Below, in pieces: positions 15,635 through 24,138 of a DNA stretch of 63,881 nucleotides; positions within the stretch are counted from its first letter, which is position 1, and every line of letters starts with the position of its first letter. The translations under genes were made by a program, and so were the position numbers. Below the pieces are notes generated by a model. The model did no database searches, was not told the DNA's origin, and saw nothing but the letters and a program-made list of their open reading frames with translations. The stretch is from Novosphingobium sp. (GTDB lineage: Bacteria; Pseudomonadota; Alphaproteobacteria; Sphingomonadales; Sphingomonadaceae): contig NZ_JAIXPP010000111.1 of NCBI RefSeq assembly GCF_027486195.1, positions 1 to 63,881 on the forward strand, given 5' to 3'.

Positions 15635-17134
15635 TTAGGGATTTTGCCCCGCAAGATAGGCCTCGACTGCATCTGCCGTGCCTGGCGGCACATGGAGACC
15701 CAGCTTGCTGCGGCGATAGAGCACGTCTTCGGCGGTGCAGGCCCATTCCTGCGCTGCGAGGTAATCGACTTCGGCTTGGGTCAGGCCGCCGCCGAAATCG
15801 GTGCCGAGCGCTTCCATGGTCTGCGCGGTGCCCAGGATCACCCGCGCGCGCGTGCCATAGGCGCGGGCGAGCCGGGTGAGTAGCGCGCGCGGCAGGCCGG
15901 GATGCGCGGATGCCAGCTGCGCGGCGAAGGCTTCGAAGTCATCGCCGGGAATATCACCGCCTGGCAAGTCGACACCGGCGGTCCAGTCCCCCTTGGCGCC
16001 CGGATAGAAAGGCACCAGCTTTTCCAGCGCATGCTCGGCGAGTTTGCGATAGGTGGTGATCTTGCCGCCGAACACGCTGAGCAGCGGCGCTTTCCCGTCG
16101 CCGCCATCGAGATCGAGCACATAGTCCCGCGTCACTGCCGAAGCGTTCGCGGCATGATCGTCGTAGAGTGGGCGGATGCCGGCATAGCTCCACACCACAT
16201 CCTGCGGGTGAATTTCGCGGGAGAAATAGCGGCGCACCGTCTCGCACAAGTAGTCGGTTTCCTCGGGCGAGATCTGCGCCTTGCCGGGAAGCTGCTCCCA
16301 CGGCTCGTCGGTCGTGCCGACCAGCGTGAAATCGTGCTCGTAAGGGATCGCGAAAACGACGCGGCGGTCCGGGTTCTGGAGCAGGAACGCGTGATCGCCT
16401 TCGTAGAGCTTGGGCACGATGATGTGGCTGCCCTTGATCAGCCGTACACCGCGATCCTGGCTGGCGCTGGCGGCGCGCTGGAGCACATCCTCGACCCATG
16501 GGCCCGCCGCGTTGACAAGGCCGCGCGCCAGCACCGTGCGGGTTCCGCTGCCGCTGGCGATCTCTGCCTTCCACAGCGCGCCCTCGCGTACTGCGGAAAC
16601 CAGCTTGGTGCGCGTCTCGATCCGCGCGCCGCGCTCCGCCGCATCGCGCGCGTTGAGCACGACGAGGCGGCTGTCCTCGACCCAGCAATCGGAATAGACG
16701 AACGCCGTTTTTGCACCCGGCTTCAGGCCATTGCCCAGCGCCGAGCGGGCGAGGTTCACAGTCCGCGTTGCCGGCAGCTTCTTGCGGCCGCCGAGGTGGT
16801 CGTAAAGGAACAGACCCAGTCGCACGAGCCAGGCGGGGCGGGGCGAATTCATCTGTGGCAGCACGAAAGCCAGCGGCCAGATGATGTGCGGGGCCATGCC
16901 CAGCAGCCGCTCGCGCTCGATCAGAGCTTCGCGCACCAAGCGGAACTCGTAGTATTCGAGATAGCGCAAGCCCCCGTGGATCAGCTTGGTGCTGGCCGAT
17001 GAGGTGTGGCTGGCAAGGTCTTCCTGCTCGACCAGCAGCACCGAAAGCCCGCGCCCGGCGGCATCGCGGGCAATCCCGGCGCCATTGATCCCCCCGCCAA
17101 CGATCAGCAGGTCATAGGTTTCCGGATCCGGCAC
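15635..17134 (-). CDS. glpD: Aerobic glycerol-3-phosphate dehydrogenase
   Basis: A 499-residue FAD enzyme that oxidises sn-glycerol-3-phosphate to dihydroxyacetone phosphate and passes electrons to the membrane quinone pool. N-terminal YDLLIVGGGINGAGIARDAAGRGLSV is diagnostic. STKLIHGGLRYLE, GPWVEDVL and FGGKITTYRKLAEHALE are further family motifs, and length is normal. I prefer the GTG start at 17134 because AGGAG lies seven bases upstream. An ATG at 17155 would add seven residues and put that ribosome site inside the gene. No glpK, glpF or glpR is adjacent; it appears to be a single-gene unit. Confidence 0.93.
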   Translation of the reverse strand: MPDPETYDLLIVGGGINGAGIARDAAGRGLSVLLVEQEDLASHTSSASTKLIHGGLRYLEYYEFRLVREALIERERLLGMAPHIIWPLAFVLPQMNSPRPAWLVRLGLFLYDHLGGRKKLPATRTVNLARSALGNGLKPGAKTAFVYSDCWVEDSRLVVLNARDAAERGARIETRTKLVSAVREGALWKAEIASGSGTRTVLARGLVNAAGPWVEDVLQRAASASQDRGVRLIKGSHIIVPKLYEGDHAFLLQNPDRRVVFAIPYEHDFTLVGTTDEPWEQLPGKAQISPEETDYLCETVRRYFSREIHPQDVVWSYAGIRPLYDDHAANASAVTRDYVLDLDGGDGKAPLLSVFGGKITTYRKLAEHALEKLVPFYPGAKGDWTAGVDLPGGDIPGDDFEAFAAQLASAHPGLPRALLTRLARAYGTRARVILGTAQTMEALGTDFGGGLTQAEVDYLAAQEWACTAEDVLYRRSKLGLHVPPGTADAVEAYLAGQNP

Positions 17135-17339
17135 GTGGTTGCTCCTGCCTGCCATTGGGGCACTGATGTGGTGGCGTCCGCTCCTTAGCCACGCGCGCGT
17201 GGTCGGACAAATGCAGCTAGCGCAACCGGGGATGCGAATACAAGATGGCGTAACTGCAGGTAAATGCGGTAACAGGGGCTATGCGAGAGGCAAGGCCATA
17301 CCCGGCGATTGACCGGGAGAACCCATCGATTCACGCCGG

Positions 17340-18692
17340 ATGCGGGCCTTGCAATGCCTGCTGCCCGGCATTTCGGACGATTCGCGCTTGAGGCCGCTCT
17401 CCGTTTTCGCGGCGATGCTCACCGCCTCTTCCGTCGCTGCGGCTCCCGCCGAAGCAGCGCCCCCACCCAGCATTCCCGAAGTCGGCGCGCCCGCACTTGC
17501 GGCGCTTGGCCCCAACGGCGTTGGCGTGATCGAGAAGACTGTGGTCGACAAGGACGCGGTCGATCCGCTCGGCAGCCTTGCCAAGGGCGCGCTGGTGCGC
17601 GCCGATCGGACGATGCCGCTGGTGATCTGGTATCCTGCCCGCGTTGGCCCCAAGGACCGGCGCGCGACCTACCGGGCGAGCCTCGTTTCGGAACCACCCA
17701 AGCCGCCGGCCTATTTCACGGTCCCCGCGCTGGCGGTGACCGATGCGAGGCCTGCAGGGCAGGGCTATCCGATCGTGCTGCTCTCGCATGGCTACAACAA
17801 TGATCCGGTCATGCTCTCGTGGCTGGGCGAGAACCTCGCGACCAAGGGTTATGTCGTCGTCGCGATCCGTCACCATGATCCGGCGATCACGGACACGGCG
17901 AAGACGCCCGCTACGCTGATCCGCCGCCCGCTCGATATCACTTACGTGCTGCGCCGCATCCGCAATGGGCTGCTTGGGAACCTCGGCGATACCAAGCGTA
18001 TCGCGCTCGCGGGCTATTCGTTTGGCGGCTATGGCGCATTGACCGTGGCCGGGGCAGAGCTTGATGCGGGCAGCCCTGCGGTCAAGCGGCTGCCCTCCGC
18101 GCTGGTCGAGCGCTATACCGGAAGCGGCGCGGAAGCGGCCGCATTGCATGACCCAACAATCAAGGCGGTTGTCGCCATCGCGCCCGCAGGCGGCGCGCCT
18201 TGGGCGGCCTGGGGCGCAAACGGCCTGTCTGGCATCAAGGCACCGCTGCTCATCGTGGCCGGCACGGCGGACCGCACTGTCGGCTACGATCCCGGCCCCG
18301 CCGCGATCTTCCGCGATGCCAAGGGTTCGGACCGCTGGCTGCTCGCGCTGAAGGGCGCTGGCCATGCCATCGGCACCAATCCCGCGCCGGCTGAAATGCG
18401 CGGCACCGTGTGGGATTTCGATTGGTTCGAGGACCGCATGTGGCGCAAGCCGCGCGTGAACTCGATCGCGCTCCACTTCATCACCGCGTTCCTCGATCTG
18501 CAGCTCAAGGGTGAGGCGGCCAAGGCCGAGTATCTCGCCGTGCCGTCAGAGGAATCCGATGGCGCGAAGTGGGCGAGCGAGGACAAGCGCTACGATGCGG
18601 TGAGCGAAGGCGGCACGAACCCTACGTGGAAGGGCTTCGTCAAGGACCACCAAGATGGGCTGTTGCTGAAGCATTTGCCGCCTTCACCTTAA
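17340..18692 (+). CDS. Exported alpha/beta hydrolase (dienelactone hydrolase/PAF-acetylhydrolase-like)
   Basis: A 450-residue alpha/beta hydrolase. An N-terminal signal peptide is likely (LRPLSVFAAMLTASSVAAA, cleavage near AEA). The nucleophile elbow is GYSFGG with Ser, an oxyanion region VLLSHGYNN precedes it, and a late GHAIGT supplies the probable catalytic His. The order resembles periplasmic dienelactone hydrolase-like or PAF-AH-type proteins of unknown substrate. It stands alone between glpD and a LysR gene on the opposite strand. The exact start is uncertain because there is no strong ribosome site before ATG 17340. Confidence 0.75.
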   Translation: MRALQCLLPGISDDSRLRPLSVFAAMLTASSVAAAPAEAAPPPSIPEVGAPALAALGPNGVGVIEKTVVDKDAVDPLGSLAKGALVRADRTMPLVIWYPARVGPKDRRATYRASLVSEPPKPPAYFTVPALAVTDARPAGQGYPIVLLSHGYNNDPVMLSWLGENLATKGYVVVAIRHHDPAITDTAKTPATLIRRPLDITYVLRRIRNGLLGNLGDTKRIALAGYSFGGYGALTVAGAELDAGSPAVKRLPSALVERYTGSGAEAAALHDPTIKAVVAIAPAGGAPWAAWGANGLSGIKAPLLIVAGTADRTVGYDPGPAAIFRDAKGSDRWLLALKGAGHAIGTNPAPAEMRGTVWDFDWFEDRMWRKPRVNSIALHFITAFLDLQLKGEAAKAEYLAVPSEESDGAKWASEDKRYDAVSEGGTNPTWKGFVKDHQDGLLLKHLPPSP

Positions 18693-18761
18693 GCCTGTCA
18701 CACGAGCTTCGTCGGCATGGCATTGCCGCACGATCCGAAGCGCTATGCTAGGCCGCTCTGG

Positions 18762-18845
18762 ATTCCCGCCTTCGCGGGGATGACGAAGGATAGCTGGACA
18801 AGACGAGACACAAACCTCGTTATCCCCGCGAAGGCGGGGATTCGG
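18762..18845. repeat. Pair of inverted REP-like palindromes
   Basis: Two copies of a roughly 25-base element face each other: ATTCCCGCCTTCGCGGGGAT at 18762-18781 and the reverse form ATCCCCGCGAAGGCGGGGAT at 18822-18841. Each copy can itself fold (CCCGC-CTTC-GCGGG). The pair lies between the convergent hydrolase and LysR genes and may act as a bidirectional terminator. CCCGCCTTCGCGGG elements are widely dispersed in proteobacterial genomes. Confidence 0.75.
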
Positions 18846-18901
18846 GGGAGCAAGGCGCGACGGCTCTGGATCGCTGTCAACGCTTCGACGAAGGTTAGCC
18901 C

Positions 18902-19912
18902 TCAGCCGCGCATTTCCGGGACCATCTCGGTCGGGGCAGGAGCTTCACGGCCCATGCTGTTCGAGAAGTGCCGGATGATCCACTCGCGCAGCAGGTAGAT
19001 TGCCGGATCGCCGAGGTCTTCGGCGTGGGTCTTGAGATAATAGCCAAAGCCATCCGCTGAAACGCGGTCATAGGGCATCACGAGTTGCCCGCTGGCGATT
19101 TCCTGCGCGAACATGTCGATATCTGCCAGCACCACGCCTGACGCCCCGATGGCATAGCGCACCGCCGAAAACGCTGTATCAAACGCGAGCCCGTCGCCCG
19201 CTTCGATCGCGAGGCGCTGCTGCGCCGCATAGCTCGACCACAGCAGACCGCGCGGTTCGCCTTCCAGCTTCACGTGCAGCAATTCGTTGTCGTGGAGGAA
19301 CTGCTCCAGGCTCTTGCCCTTGTGCGTGACGGCCGTTTCGGGCGAGCACAGGGGTGCAACGCGCACCATCCACAAGAGGTCCGCCACGCTGTCATCGACA
19401 TTGGGCCGGTCGAACACCACCGCCATGTCCACGTTGTCGCGCGGCGCACCGGTGACGTTCGAGGTCACCACGTCGATGCGGATCTCGGGGTGTTCCTTGT
19501 GGAACTGCGCCAGCAGCGGCAGCGCGTTCTGGTAGAGCAGCGAAGGCGGAATGTGCAGCCGGATCGGCCGGCTTTCGAGATCCTTGTTGCGGATCGTGTT
19601 GATCGTCTGCTCCATCCGGTCGAGGCACTTGCTTACGACCGGAAGCAAGATCGAGCCCGCCGGAGTCAGCTTGAGCCCGGTCGGGCCGCGCTCGAACAGC
19701 GGGCGGCCGATAAGATCCTCCAGGCTGCTGACATGTCGGCTCATCGCGCTCTGCGACACGGTGAGCGCCTGCGCGCCTGCGGTGAAGCTCATGTGCCGTC
19801 CCACCGCCTCGAACGCACGCAGCGCGTTCAGCGGCAGCCAGCGGCGGTTGATGAGGCGATCAGGCGCGATCTCGGCTACTCCCTTGCGACATTGACATTT
19901 TGCTCCCCGCAT
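18902..19912 (-). CDS. LysR-family transcriptional regulator (GcvA-like)
   Basis: A 336-residue LysR regulator. The winged helix-turn-helix (LPLNALRAFEAVGRHMSFT, then LTVSQSAMSRHVSSLE) starts around residue 26, so about 20 residues precede the usual family start and the true start may be downstream. LPLNALRAFEAVGRH is typical of the GcvA-like subgroup that controls amino-acid and amine catabolic genes. It is divergent from a second LysR gene; the 95-base gap probably holds promoters for both. Together with its neighbour it is the likely control point of the catabolic operon starting at 21097. Confidence 0.85.
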   Translation of the reverse strand: MRGAKCQCRKGVAEIAPDRLINRRWLPLNALRAFEAVGRHMSFTAGAQALTVSQSAMSRHVSSLEDLIGRPLFERGPTGLKLTPAGSILLPVVSKCLDRMEQTINTIRNKDLESRPIRLHIPPSLLYQNALPLLAQFHKEHPEIRIDVVTSNVTGAPRDNVDMAVVFDRPNVDDSVADLLWMVRVAPLCSPETAVTHKGKSLEQFLHDNELLHVKLEGEPRGLLWSSYAAQQRLAIEAGDGLAFDTAFSAVRYAIGASGVVLADIDMFAQEIASGQLVMPYDRVSADGFGYYLKTHAEDLGDPAIYLLREWIIRHFSNSMGREAPAPTEMVPEMRG

Positions 19913-20007
19913 TGATCTACGTCAATCCGCGTTGCCTGCACGAACGTTCTTGCCGCAGGATAACAGTTTATAATATGAGGGTTCACGCAATTTTATTGTG
20001 AGGTCCG
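19913..20007. promoter_or_regulatory. Divergent promoter gap between two LysR genes
   Basis: A 95-base gap with an AT-rich core. A plausible plus-strand sigma-70 promoter is TTCTTG, 16 bases, then TATAAT (about 19946-19973), followed by a start at 20008. Overlapping AT-rich half-sites such as AACAGTTTATAATATGAG could be LysR-box material. No stronger assignment is possible by eye. Confidence 0.35.
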
Positions 20008-20964
20008 ATGCTGCTCCCCGCCGAGTTCGATTTCCACGCGCTGGAAGTCTTCGTCCTCACCGTCGAACTGGGCGGGATGACCGCGAGCGCCCAGCAGCTG
20101 CGCATCACCCAGTCCGCTGTCTCGCAGACTATCGCGCGGCTGGAGCAGGGCATCGGGGCAACTCTGTTTGATCGCGCCCTGCGCCCGCTCGGCCTCACGC
20201 CCGCAGGCCGCGCGCTTTATGAACGTGCGACGCACTTGCTCGCCACCGCGCGCACGATGGTCGATGAGGTGCGCGAAGGCGCCAACCAGCCGATCGACAA
20301 GGTGACCGTGGCGATGGCGGAATCGCTGGCAATCCTGCTCACCGGTCCGCTGCTCAGCCGCCTCGGGCCAAGGGTGGCGCGCTGGCGGGTGCGTTCGGGC
20401 ATTTCGCTCAACCAGCAGCAGGATTTCCTTGCGCGGCGCGTTGATCTCCTGATCACCGGCAGCAGCGTGCTCGAAAAGCAGGAAGGCGTCGTCCACCACG
20501 ATGTGCTCGATGATCCCTTCGTGCTCGTGTTTCCGCCGAGCTTTCGCGGCGTGGCCGATCCGATTGCCGCTGCAGAGGGCCTGCCGCTCGTGCGCTATTC
20601 GCTCGATACCGGCATGGGCCAGCGGATCGAAAGCCAGCTGACCCGCATGCGACTGCGCCTGCCCAACGTGATTGAGGTCGATATCGTGCCGCAGCAGCTG
20701 AACGCGGTTGCGCTCGGGATCGGCTGGAGCATCACTTCGCTGCTTTGCCTTGCCGCGATGCCTGCGCTGATTCCGGATCTGCGCGTCGAACCGCTGCCGC
20801 GCGCGCGCTTCGCCCGCCGCATCCAGGTCGTCAGCCGCGCGGGCGAACTGGGCGATCTCGCCATGGAGACCGCCAAGCTCGCCGGGGAGACCATCCGCAA
20901 GGAAAGCCTGCTCCCTGTCCTAGCGCAGCTTCCGTGGGCGGAAGACCTCCTCGGCAGCAACTGA
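20008..20964 (+). CDS. LysR-family transcriptional regulator
   Basis: A 318-residue LysR regulator. The N-terminal DNA-binding domain contains LRITQSAVSQTIARLEQGIG, and a substrate-binding domain follows from about residue 95. It is transcribed toward the gamma-butyrobetaine-hydroxylase-like operon, which begins 133 bases after its stop, and away from another LysR gene. This arrangement is normal for a regulator of the downstream catabolic operon. The inducer cannot be deduced. Confidence 0.88.
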   Translation: MLLPAEFDFHALEVFVLTVELGGMTASAQQLRITQSAVSQTIARLEQGIGATLFDRALRPLGLTPAGRALYERATHLLATARTMVDEVREGANQPIDKVTVAMAESLAILLTGPLLSRLGPRVARWRVRSGISLNQQQDFLARRVDLLITGSSVLEKQEGVVHHDVLDDPFVLVFPPSFRGVADPIAAAEGLPLVRYSLDTGMGQRIESQLTRMRLRLPNVIEVDIVPQQLNAVALGIGWSITSLLCLAAMPALIPDLRVEPLPRARFARRIQVVSRAGELGDLAMETAKLAGETIRKESLLPVLAQLPWAEDLLGSN

Positions 20965-21096
20965 TGCGAGTGCATTACCGTCATTGATCCGATATATGAT
21001 TGTTGATGATGCACTGCTGGGCCGATCCATTCCGGGCTAAAGTCGCAGCGCAGGAGAGCGGCAGGCAGGCCGCCACACATCCCAGCGGGGGCATAC

Positions 21097-22233
21097 ATGA
21101 CCACCACCACCTCGTCCACAGCACCGGTCACACTGACCAAAACCGGGCTCGAAGTCGTGCTCCCTGGCGGAAACTCGGCCTATTTCAACAACTACTGGCT
21201 GCGCGACAACTGCCCGACTTCGTTCGACAGCCAGACGCGCGAGCGGGTATTCGATATCTTCCACCTCGATGCCGCGCCGCGCCCGCGCCGGGCCGAAGTG
21301 GTCGGCGATGCGCTTGAAATCGCATGGGACGGCGAAAACCACACGAGCCGCTACCCGCTGAGCTGGCTCGCCAGCTATGCCGAGGGCAAGCGCCGCCACG
21401 ATCCGTCCGATCTGCCGCGCCGCGCCTGGTATGCCGATCACTACCCAAGCGTCGCCCGCTTCCCGCAAGCCGAACTGATGGCAGACAAGGCCAAGGTCGC
21501 CGCATGGCTGAACGCGCTGATCGTCGAAGGGGTCGCGCTGGTGACGGACATGCCGGACAGCGACGAGGGCCTGACCGATCTCGTCAAGCTGATGGGCCAC
21601 GTGCGCCCCACCTTCTTCGGCGAATACTTCGACGTGATGACGCACATCGAACCGACCAATCTGGCCTACACCGCCAAGGCGCTCGAGTTGCACACCGATA
21701 CCCCGGCCGAAGACATGGCACCCGGCGTCCAGTTCCTCCACTGCCGCGCCAACAGCGTGGAGGGCGGGGCCAATCTGTTCCTCGACGGCGTGGCGGTCGC
21801 GAACGATTTCCGTGAACTGTACCCCGAGGACTTCAAGCTCCTCGCCGAAACCGAAGTGCCCTTCTACTGCGAGCACGACACCTACGACGTCCGCTCGCGC
21901 CAGCGGGTGATCGAACTCGACGCGCATGGCGAAGTTTCGGGCGTCACCATCAGCCAGCACATGGCCGATGTGTTCGATCTGCCGCAGGACGTGCTCGACC
22001 GCTACTACCCAGCGTTCTGCCGCTTTGGCCGGATGCTCCAGTCGGACAAGTACCTCATGCGCTTCCGCATCAACGCGGGCGAATGCATCGTGTTCGACAA
22101 CCATCGCATCGTGCATGGGCGTGAGGCCTATTCCGCCACCAGCGGCGCGCGCTATCTGCGCGGCACCTACGCCGATCGCGGCGAGATGCGCAGCACCTAC
22201 CGTGCGCTGACGAGCGAGGGCCGCTTCAAGTGA
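21097..22233 (+). CDS. Gamma-butyrobetaine-hydroxylase-like Fe(II)/2-oxoglutarate dioxygenase
   Basis: A 378-residue oxygenase of the BBOX/trimethyllysine-hydroxylase group. The N-terminal GBBH-like (DUF971) domain contains YWLRDNCPTSFDSQ and the C-terminal TauD-fold domain starts near residue 130. Iron ligands are visible as HTD (ALELHTDTPAED) and the distal His of NHRIVHGREAY; an Arg in RYLRGTY is suited to 2-oxoglutarate. BBOX converts gamma-butyrobetaine to carnitine; relatives hydroxylate trimethyllysine or trimethylaminoethylphosphonate. Of the CxCxxC zinc ligands I associate with the N-terminal domain, only the first Cys remains. First gene of a plus-strand operon; its stop overlaps the next GTG start (GTGA). 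The substrate is probably a trimethylammonium compound. Confidence 0.85.
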   Translation: MTTTTSSTAPVTLTKTGLEVVLPGGNSAYFNNYWLRDNCPTSFDSQTRERVFDIFHLDAAPRPRRAEVVGDALEIAWDGENHTSRYPLSWLASYAEGKRRHDPSDLPRRAWYADHYPSVARFPQAELMADKAKVAAWLNALIVEGVALVTDMPDSDEGLTDLVKLMGHVRPTFFGEYFDVMTHIEPTNLAYTAKALELHTDTPAEDMAPGVQFLHCRANSVEGGANLFLDGVAVANDFRELYPEDFKLLAETEVPFYCEHDTYDVRSRQRVIELDAHGEVSGVTISQHMADVFDLPQDVLDRYYPAFCRFGRMLQSDKYLMRFRINAGECIVFDNHRIVHGREAYSATSGARYLRGTYADRGEMRSTYRALTSEGRFK

Positions 22234-22949
22234 CTGAGGCCGAAGTCGCTGCGCTGCGCGAGGATCTTGCCGCCGCGTTCCGCATCACTGCGCAGATGGG
22301 CTGGTCGGAATCCGTCGGCAATCACTTCAGCGCGGCGGTCTCGGCGGACGGCAAGCAGTTCCTGCTCAACCGCAAGTGGCAGCACTTCGCCAGCATCAAG
22401 CCTGAAGAGCTGATGCTGCTCGATGCCGATGATGCAGACGTCATGAACCGCCCCGATGCGCCCGATGCCTCAGCCTGGACAATCCACGGCACCGTGCACC
22501 GCCAGTGCCCCGCCGCGCGCGTGATCATCCATTGCCACCCGCCGCACGCCACCGCGCTTGCGACGCTGGCCGATCCGCGCATGCTGCCGCTCGACAACAA
22601 CACGGCGCGTTTTTTCAATCGTCTAGCCATCGATCAGGGCTTCGGAGGCATTGCCGACGAGGCGGAGGAGGGCCTGCGGCTCGCCGCAGCGCTGGGAGAC
22701 AAGAAGACGCTACTGATGGGCAACCACGGGATTACCTGCACCGGCGCAACGGTGGCCGAAGCCTTCGAAGACCTCTACTTCTTCGAAAAAGCCGCACAGA
22801 CCCTGCTGCTTGCCTATGCCAGCGGCCAGCCTTTGAATGTGCTGTCCGACGAGGTGGCAGAGAAAACCGCGCGCGGGTGGGACGATTATCGCGGCATGTC
22901 CTACGCGCATTTTGGTTGGCTCAAGTCCCAGCTTCCGGCGCTGAGCTGA
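22230..22949 (+). CDS. Class II aldolase/adducin-family protein
   Basis: A 239-residue zinc-dependent aldolase-fold protein. The metal ligands are visible as HCHPPH (residues about 92-97) and a later His in GNHGITC. Members include fuculose-phosphate aldolase, ribulose-phosphate epimerase and decarboxylases such as OtnC. The GTG start at 22230 overlaps the upstream oxygenase stop by four bases, so both are translated together. In this operon it could cleave or decarboxylate a hydroxylated product of the oxygenase; that is inference. Confidence 0.8.
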   Translation: MTEAEVAALREDLAAAFRITAQMGWSESVGNHFSAAVSADGKQFLLNRKWQHFASIKPEELMLLDADDADVMNRPDAPDASAWTIHGTVHRQCPAARVIIHCHPPHATALATLADPRMLPLDNNTARFFNRLAIDQGFGGIADEAEEGLRLAAALGDKKTLLMGNHGITCTGATVAEAFEDLYFFEKAAQTLLLAYASGQPLNVLSDEVAEKTARGWDDYRGMSYAHFGWLKSQLPALS

Positions 22950-22980
22950 AAGCCATGCCAACCACACCACCCCCGTTTCC

Positions 22981-23035
22981 GTCGAGCGAAGTCGAGACAT
23001 TTGCCGCTGAGCATGGTGTCTCGACTTCGCTCGAC
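22981..23035. repeat. Long inverted repeat within the operon
   Basis: Two 19-base arms, GTCGAGCGAAGTCGAGACA (22981-22999) and its exact reverse complement (23017-23035), enclose a 17-base loop. The element sits in the 109-base gap between the aldolase and the MDR oxidoreductase genes, which are otherwise in one operon. There is no T-tract, so it is more likely a dispersed palindrome or mRNA-stability element than a terminator. Confidence 0.8.
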
Positions 23036-23058
23036 ACGAACAGGGGTTGGGGGGTGCA

Positions 23059-24132
23059 ATGACCAAGAATCTTTCGGAGATGTCCGCCGTTCTGCTCACC
23101 GGAAACGGCGGCTTCGAATGCCTCTCCTATCGCACAGATGTCCCAGTGCCTCAGCCCGGGGCGGGTGAAGTTCTGATTTGCGTCGGCGGCGCTGGGGTCA
23201 ACAACACCGATATCAACACGCGCACCGCGTGGTATTCCAAGGCCGTCACGGTCGCCACCGAAGCCGGGGGTGGCGACGGTTTCGCCGAGGCGAACACCGA
23301 GGATTCGGGCTGGACCGGGGCTGTCCCGCAGTTCCCGCGCATTCAGGGAGCTGATGCTGCCGGGCGCATTGTTGCGGTAGGCGAGGGCGTCGATCCCGCC
23401 CGAGTGGGTCAGCGCGTGCTGGTGGAACCCGTGTTTCGCGGCGCGAGCCGGTTCGAGGCCACGTATTTCGGTTCCGAAGTCGATGGCGGGTTTGCACAAT
23501 TTGCGCGCGTTCCGTCAGCGCATGCGCACCGCATCGAGACGGCACTGACCGATGTCGAACTCGCCTCGTTCCCCTGCGCCTATTCGGCGGCGGAAAACAT
23601 GCTGACCCGCACTGCACTGGCTGCGGGCGAACGCGTGCTGATCACCGGGGCGTCGGGCGGGGTCGGCTCTGCTGCAGTGCAACTGGCCAAGCGCCGGGGT
23701 GCAAAGGTGACTGCGCTCGCCAGCCTGGAAAAGGCCGATGGCGTGCGCGAACTTGGCGCGACCCAAGTCGAACCACGCGGGTGCCGGTTCGAGAGCGAAA
23801 CGTTTGATGTGGTGATCGATGTTGCCGGCGGCGAGGGCTTTCCCGCCCTGCTCGATGCACTCAAGCGCGGCGGCCGCTACGGCGTGGCAGGCGCGATCTC
23901 CGGCCCGATTGCCGAGCTTGATCTGCGCACGCTCTACCTCAAGGACCTTACGCTCTACGGCTGCACGATCCTTGAGCTGGAGGTCTTTCCCAATCTCGTC
24001 GGCTATATCGAACGCGGCGAAATCAGGCCGGTGGTTGCCGCCACATATCCGCTTTCCGAAATCGTCGCGGCGCAGCGCGCCTTTCTTGAAAAGAAGCACA
24101 TCGGCAAGATCGTGCTGATACCCGGAGTGTAA
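23059..24132 (+). CDS. Zinc-type alcohol dehydrogenase-like (MDR) oxidoreductase
   Basis: A 357-residue medium-chain dehydrogenase/reductase. An N-terminal GroES-like domain (PQPGAGEVLICVGGAGVNNTD) is followed by a Rossmann domain with ITGASGGVGSAAVQLAKRRG near residue 195. The usual zinc-binding Cys-His start of the catalytic domain is replaced by NNTDINTRT, so it is more like quinone reductase-type, zinc-free members. ATG 23059 follows GGGG at 23048-23053. It would reduce or oxidise an intermediate of the operon's pathway with NAD(P)H. Confidence 0.8.
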   Translation: MTKNLSEMSAVLLTGNGGFECLSYRTDVPVPQPGAGEVLICVGGAGVNNTDINTRTAWYSKAVTVATEAGGGDGFAEANTEDSGWTGAVPQFPRIQGADAAGRIVAVGEGVDPARVGQRVLVEPVFRGASRFEATYFGSEVDGGFAQFARVPSAHAHRIETALTDVELASFPCAYSAAENMLTRTALAAGERVLITGASGGVGSAAVQLAKRRGAKVTALASLEKADGVRELGATQVEPRGCRFESETFDVVIDVAGGEGFPALLDALKRGGRYGVAGAISGPIAELDLRTLYLKDLTLYGCTILELEVFPNLVGYIERGEIRPVVAATYPLSEIVAAQRAFLEKKHIGKIVLIPGV

Positions 24133-24138
24133 GCCCCC

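Noticed and set aside
21097..22233. Naming the oxygenase gene bbox/gamma-butyrobetaine hydroxylase outright.
   Set aside because: Key N-terminal Cys residues differ and downstream genes do not match a carnitine pathway, so only family-level naming is justified.
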